Source: Candidatus Methanolliviera sp. GoM_oil (GTDB lineage Archaea > Halobacteriota > Methanoliparia > Methanoliparales > Methanoliparaceae). From it: DNA of 16,249 bases. The notes beneath the pieces were generated by a model, which did no database searches, had not been told where the DNA came from, and saw nothing but the letters and a program-made list of their open reading frames with translations. How positions within the stretch are numbered: the stretch's first letter is position 1; every line of letters begins with the position of its first letter. Shown here one piece after another: positions 12,856 through 16,249 of the stretch. The translations under genes and the position numbers were made by a program. The DNA is taken from NCBI GenBank assembly GCA_902158735.1, contig CABGHG010000023.1, positions 1 through 16,249 of the forward strand, given 5' to 3'.

Positions 12856-13830
12856 ATGGTTTACAGTGACACAGCGAGCAAGATAAAGAGCGTACTTTAC
12901 GATCTCTCGAGAATAGAAGAATGGTGGTTGTTATCGTTTGGCCTCATCCTTTTTGCATTTATTCCAAACCTATACAGGATAAACAATGATGTGATTACTT
13001 CAGCTGACTTAATAGGGCTCTTCACATCGTCGCCCCTGTACCTTGCACTCATTGTCGTATTCAGCGCACAGATCTTCCTCTTTGCAAGCAACAACTACTT
13101 TGATAGACATGTCGATTCTCTCGATGAACTGAAATGTCAGAGAAATCCGGTCTGTACCGGAGAGGTGAGATCAATTGAGGTCTTCGCATTGCTTGTGATA
13201 ACCGGGGTAACATCGCTTGTGATCTCACTTATGTTCAATTTCTTGGCATTCGTCTTCACAGCATTCACTCTATTTGTCTTCTATTATTACACGGCTGAGC
13301 CGCTGAGGTTCAAGAATAAAATGGGACTCGACATCCTGAGCCACGGAGTTCTCATCAACACATTCCCGTATTTTTTCTGTCTTGTAGCCATGCGGGACTT
13401 CTCGGGTGGGGCTTTATTCCTACTAGCCGCACTTATGATGCGAAGTGTCATGGCACAGATGCTTCAGGAGATCCGGGATTATGAAGTCGATAGGAAAGTG
13501 GAGCGAAATACAGTCGTCGCACTAGGGCAGAAGAGATCTGCCTGGATAGTCTTCAACATTTACCTGGCCCTATCTTGCAGTACACTGATACTCATCACAA
13601 GCTACCAGATATTTGACCTCGGTGTTTCTATGTTCTATCTGTTCATAATATTTCTCTGTGTAGCATATGCCCCTACATTTTACAAACTTATCAATGCTGT
13701 GGAGTATGAGTACAGGGACCTTATAGAAACGATGTGGATGGGACATGGCAGGACCAACTACTGGATGGGCATCTCCTATGCAGGGCCATTCGGTCTATAC
13801 TTCTTCATCGTCTACTTCGTGCTGATCTGA
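12856..13830 (+). CDS. UbiA-family membrane prenyltransferase
   Basis: The 324-residue protein is mostly hydrophobic, with about seven to nine membrane helices. It carries two aspartate-rich motifs: NNYFDRHVDSLD (Asp83 and Asp87) and REIRDYEVD-like QEIRDYEVDRKVE (Asp208 and Asp212). In this family they bind Mg2+ and the isoprenyl diphosphate on the cytoplasmic side. It would attach a prenyl chain to an aromatic or lipid acceptor, for example in quinone, haem or archaeal ether-lipid synthesis. The second motif lacks the usual later acidic residue arrangement of digeranylgeranylglyceryl phosphate synthases, and the substrate cannot be told. No quinone or haem genes are adjacent to settle it. 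The ATG follows an AT-rich promoter region and a weak GGGATGG purine run. Confidence 0.82.
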   Translation: MVYSDTASKIKSVLYDLSRIEEWWLLSFGLILFAFIPNLYRINNDVITSADLIGLFTSSPLYLALIVVFSAQIFLFASNNYFDRHVDSLDELKCQRNPVCTGEVRSIEVFALLVITGVTSLVISLMFNFLAFVFTAFTLFVFYYYTAEPLRFKNKMGLDILSHGVLINTFPYFFCLVAMRDFSGGALFLLAALMMRSVMAQMLQEIRDYEVDRKVERNTVVALGQKRSAWIVFNIYLALSCSTLILITSYQIFDLGVSMFYLFIIFLCVAYAPTFYKLINAVEYEYRDLIETMWMGHGRTNYWMGISYAGPFGLYFFIVYFVLI

Positions 13831-13841
13831 AGATGATTCGG

Positions 13842-14762
13842 TTATGATGAGATATACCGGAGCATACTATCCAGTTCTTCCTCGTTGAAAGCTACAAGGG
13901 GCCTATAAATCGGGATATCACACGTATCTTCAATGGTGCATAGACTCTCGAAAGTTCCTGATCTGTCGTGTACAATGCTCTCACCTGTGACTATTCCTTT
14001 TGCACCAATATCAAATGCCATCTCTTCAGCCATCTCATAAATCCTTTTCTTTGATGGTGCTTCGGTTCCATCAAAACTCACCACCCTCAGGTCCAGATCA
14101 GGTGAGTAAGACTTCAATAAAGCAAGATTCTCTTCAGCCATCTTCTGTTCACTCTCCTCTGAACCATCTCCCATCTTAACAAACATTGGGATCACCTTAC
14201 AGCCACGTTTCATCATCATCCAGGAAGCTATCACGGAATTTTTATCTGAAAAAAGCGATACCAGTTTTCCGGATACACCAAGAGGAAGTCCTCCAATACC
14301 CTGTATGATCTCAAAAAAGATGTAACATCTCTTATCCCTTATCTCGATAAATATCTTCGCTTCAGGATCTGTGAGATCGACCTTCATGTGTGGCTGCTTA
14401 TCAAGTATCTTTGCACCCATCTCCCTAGCAACATCCTGGGATGTGAAATCATGGGTTCCGACTCTCTTGACACTCAACGCGAAGCTACTTTTATTCTTAA
14501 GTATCTCCTCTGAATATGATAATAGGAACTCTTCAAGATCGTCCAATCTACATTCTTCACAAGACGAGAATGACTGGATGCCAAATACCCTCTTCAACAG
14601 ATCAGGGTCACAATCTTCATCATCTATCCAGATTCTCCCCCTTTCCCTTCTAACATTTCCGATATCAAGGAGCTCTTTTATGTTCTCTATTAACCTCTTT
14701 TCCCATTCTTTTCTTACCGGATCTGATTTGAGTGCTATCTCCGAGTACCTGACTAGATACAT
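13842..14762 (-). CDS. ThiI-like THUMP protein with degenerate PP-loop (likely pseudoenzyme)
   Basis: The 306-residue protein follows the ThiI plan. It has an N-terminal ferredoxin-like region (MYLVRYSEIALKS), a THUMP-like domain (about 60-155), the IQGIGGLPLGVSGK linker, and an ATP-pyrophosphatase-type domain (from 165) ending RPLVAFNEEEL. ThiI makes 4-thiouridine in tRNA. The active parts are damaged: where SGGIDS should stand the protein has SDKNS (172-176, one residue shorter). The cysteine pair before the KR helix is replaced by APSKKR, and the GESLGQ-type loop reads GESIVHDRS. It also ends about 20 residues after RPL, where ThiI continues. The frame is nonetheless intact and sequence-rich, so it is probably a retained non-catalytic relative rather than a dying gene. 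It lies 19 bases after the endonuclease-fold gene and is likely co-transcribed with it. An RNA-binding role through THUMP is inferred. Confidence 0.75.
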   Translation of the reverse strand: MYLVRYSEIALKSDPVRKEWEKRLIENIKELLDIGNVRRERGRIWIDDEDCDPDLLKRVFGIQSFSSCEECRLDDLEEFLLSYSEEILKNKSSFALSVKRVGTHDFTSQDVAREMGAKILDKQPHMKVDLTDPEAKIFIEIRDKRCYIFFEIIQGIGGLPLGVSGKLVSLFSDKNSVIASWMMMKRGCKVIPMFVKMGDGSEESEQKMAEENLALLKSYSPDLDLRVVSFDGTEAPSKKRIYEMAEEMAFDIGAKGIVTGESIVHDRSGTFESLCTIEDTCDIPIYRPLVAFNEEELDSMLRYISS

Positions 14763-14781
14763 GAAATCACAACTCTAAATC

Positions 14782-15789
14782 CTAGACAAACTCAGTATCA
14801 TCATCAAGCGGAGTATCAACCTCATCACCGTTGAAAGCGTTGACTTCAAAGAACCCATTATGCCCTTTTATCTCCCAGACGGGGGCGTGAATCAGCTCGA
14901 AACTTAGAGATATATCCTCTTCAGTGGGCCTGAAAGTCTTGTACTCATAGATGATGGCCTGACCTTCCACATCACTGAACTGCACCACCTTTGAGTGTCT
15001 GTCCATGATCTGTTGCATAACCATGGTTTCTGCCTCTTCTTTTGTAATCTCTGGCTTCTCCACGACATATTCCTCATTATGGATGATGATCTTATCACAT
15101 AGGTCAAAATCCCTAATGCTCAAATTTGATGGATCACCTGTAAGTGCATTTATCTCACCCACACCATCACCACTGAGATGGACATCTTTTGATCTGTACT
15201 GTTTCTTGATATCTATTGAATACCGGTACTTCCAAAGAGGTATGAATCTGATCTTAAGAATCTCAGGATTTTTTATTTGCCTCTTAGATATTGCTATTGC
15301 ATCAGATCTATCTATATTGATAGGCAACGTCTGAAGTCTGATCTCCACCGGTTCGTTGGGTTCGACAATATCCACCTTTTCGGGTTCGGTGGTTGCCATG
15401 AAATCCATGAATGGGACAAAATCACTCGCCTCAGTTTCTTTTCTTGCAAACGTGATTTCAGTCGTCTTTCCTTCAAGGCCTGCCAGAAGGGCCTTTCCTA
15501 TCTGGGTCTCGAACTCGTCTCTACTCCACATCGAAATGTTATGTTCCTCAGCAAGTTTACGGGTTTCACTTGACGAATAACTTGTGGAAATGATAAGAGG
15601 GACCCCATCAAGATTATTAACATTATTTACGAGATCGATGATATCACTCTTATCGGGGAAATCAATAAATTTAGCATATATTTGTTCCATCCCCTTCTCT
15701 GCAATCAGATCGAACTCGTACGACGGTTCGGTCCTGTATCCTGCTTGAGAAAAAATCTTCTTAATCAGATTTAGTATCTGTTCCCTCAT
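14782..15789 (-). CDS. Restriction-endonuclease-fold protein with PepSY-like repeats, function unknown
   Basis: In this 335-residue protein, residues 1-105 resemble the Mrr/Hjc nuclease fold: SQAGYRTEPSYEFDLIAEKG, a core strand QIYAKFI, then PLIISTSYSS and a helix ending in ISMWSRDEFETQIGKALL. The PD-(D/E)xK residues Asp27 and Lys40 are visible, but the expected acidic residue two before the lysine is Tyr38. Nuclease activity is therefore doubtful. The C-terminal part (from about 160) seems to hold two related units, each with a strand ending IPLWKYRYSI or APVWEIKG and a closing EINALTGD or EVNAFNGDE, which resembles PepSY-like domains. No signal peptide or membrane helix is seen, so it is cytoplasmic. 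It has no Shine-Dalgarno but a TATA-like element about 27 bases upstream, so the transcript is probably nearly leaderless. It leads an apparent two-gene operon with the ThiI-like gene. Confidence 0.65.
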   Translation of the reverse strand: MREQILNLIKKIFSQAGYRTEPSYEFDLIAEKGMEQIYAKFIDFPDKSDIIDLVNNVNNLDGVPLIISTSYSSSETRKLAEEHNISMWSRDEFETQIGKALLAGLEGKTTEITFARKETEASDFVPFMDFMATTEPEKVDIVEPNEPVEIRLQTLPINIDRSDAIAISKRQIKNPEILKIRFIPLWKYRYSIDIKKQYRSKDVHLSGDGVGEINALTGDPSNLSIRDFDLCDKIIIHNEEYVVEKPEITKEEAETMVMQQIMDRHSKVVQFSDVEGQAIIYEYKTFRPTEEDISLSFELIHAPVWEIKGHNGFFEVNAFNGDEVDTPLDDDTEFV

Positions 15790-15815
15790 GTTTCATCAGT
15801 ATAGGTGATTACGCT

Positions 15816-15826
15816 GAATATAAAAA
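15816..15826 (-). promoter_or_regulatory. TATA-like element of the endonuclease-fold / ThiI-like operon
   Basis: On the minus strand this reads TTTTTATATTC, about 27-37 bases before the ATG at 15787-15789. This predicts a nearly leaderless mRNA, consistent with the missing ribosome site. Confidence 0.4.
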
Positions 15827-15898
15827 TAAGTTTCTATGACCCTGGTCTCTCGGATCACTTCCGGTTTATAGTATTTTTTATCCGAAACGTTTATGCTG

Positions 15899-15943
15899 GT
15901 TGTGAATCAATACAACTAATTGCAGGTATACAACCAATGGTTG
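15899..15943. promoter_or_regulatory. Two inverted repeats, possible operator of the ArsR-like gene
   Basis: GTTGT (15899-15903) pairs with ACAAC (15912-15916) across an eight-base spacer. CAACC (15931-15935) pairs with GGTTG (15939-15943) across three bases. Both carry the same half-site core (GTTG/CAAC), and they sit 63-107 bases before the regulator's start. Autoregulation by the ArsR-like protein is a reasonable guess, not shown. Confidence 0.35.
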
Positions 15944-16005
15944 ATTAAACCGTTGTTCATAATTTCTGCCAATTCACGTGTTTGTCCCGTTAGGGTGTAA
16001 TGATA

Positions 16006-16249
16006 ATGAGAAGGAGAACATCCGATCTTGATATACTGCTTAAGATAGTTGAGAACCCGATAAGGCGTAAGATCCTTAATAAGTTGACAAAGGAAGCTCA
16101 CTACCCTCTACAGCTATCAAAGGAGCTTAAAATCAGCCAGCAGGCCATTGCTAAACACCTCAAGGCCCTGGAAGAGGCCGGTATCGTCGAATCGTACGAG
16201 AAAGAGAGTACAGCAGGACCTCCCCGGACATATTATACATCAAAAAGGC
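16006..16249 (+). CDS. ArsR-like winged-helix transcriptional regulator, N-terminal part (runs off the right edge)
   Basis: The start chosen is the ATG at 16006-16008, with GGGTG eight bases upstream; an ATG six bases earlier is too close to that site. The visible 81 residues (MRRRTSDLDILLKIVENPIR, then RKILNKL) contain a helix-turn-helix of the ArsR type, with the recognition region LSKELKISQQAIAKHLKALE and the wing GIVESYEKES...RTYYTS. Many archaeal regulators share this N-terminal domain, and the missing C-terminal part would hold the effector or dimerisation domain. It would bind DNA in the cytoplasm. The inverted repeats upstream are candidate sites. No metal-binding cysteines typical of the classic ArsR/SmtB sensor are visible in this part. 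Confidence 0.8.
   Translation, partial: MRRRTSDLDILLKIVENPIRRKILNKLTKEAHYPLQLSKELKISQQAIAKHLKALEEAGIVESYEKESTAGPPRTYYTSKR

Overview
The window looks like part of an archaeal chromosome, most likely from a euryarchaeal lineage related to methanogens, alkane-oxidising archaea or ANME. The evidence is archaeal-style TATA elements about 25-30 bases ahead of starts, a mix of Shine-Dalgarno-led and nearly leaderless genes, an HdrD-like CCG-domain iron-sulfur oxidoreductase, a stand-alone PycB/OadA-type biotin carboxylase subunit, a rhodanese-free ThiI-like THUMP protein, a UbiA prenyltransferase and an ArsR-like winged-helix regulator. No rRNA, tRNA or CRISPR array was seen, so the lineage is inferred from gene content only.

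Left part (1-3400), a disturbed region. A partial SF2 helicase gene runs off the left edge on the minus strand. Next to it is the 3' part of a radical SAM gene with no 5' end, so the helicase segment probably marks an insertion or deletion junction. A universal-stress-like gene on the minus strand appears frameshifted at an A4 run. Then comes a complete IS630-family element of about 1.09 kb, with imperfect inverted repeats, flanking TA, a DD34E transposase and an A8 slippery site joining its two reading frames. A decayed IS66-like transposase relic lies beyond it.

Middle part (3400-9110), a metabolic block all on the minus strand. Reading 5' to 3': APS/PAPS reductase with a translationally coupled DUF2061 membrane protein; PycB/OadA; acyl-CoA dehydrogenase; an HdrD-like Fe-S oxidoreductase; and a low-molecular-weight phosphotyrosine phosphatase. 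The acyl-CoA dehydrogenase and Fe-S oxidoreductase probably pass electrons from acyl-CoA via ETF (not in this window) towards a quinone or disulfide pool. PycB could join acyl or pyruvate carbon to C4 metabolism.

Right part (9110-16249), mixed small genes. After a roughly 330-base AT-rich gap with one perfect hairpin come two tandem plus-strand genes with related winged-helix-like regions and C-terminal hydrophobic segments, a pair I cannot assign to a known system. A minus-strand trio follows: the C-terminal remnant of an SDH/ClpP-class protease, xseB and a dicluster ferredoxin, overlapping or nearly touching. Next are a 62-residue protein with two DnaJ-like zinc motifs, an SlyD-like FKBP isomerase and a UbiA prenyltransferase. 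An apparent two-gene operon then encodes a restriction-endonuclease-fold protein with PepSY-like repeats and a ThiI-like protein whose PP-loop and catalytic cysteines are missing. The window ends inside an ArsR-like regulator gene with inverted repeats upstream.

The best candidates for something undescribed are the tandem membrane-anchored winged-helix pair (9467-11044) and the operon of two apparently catalytically degenerate proteins (13842-15789).
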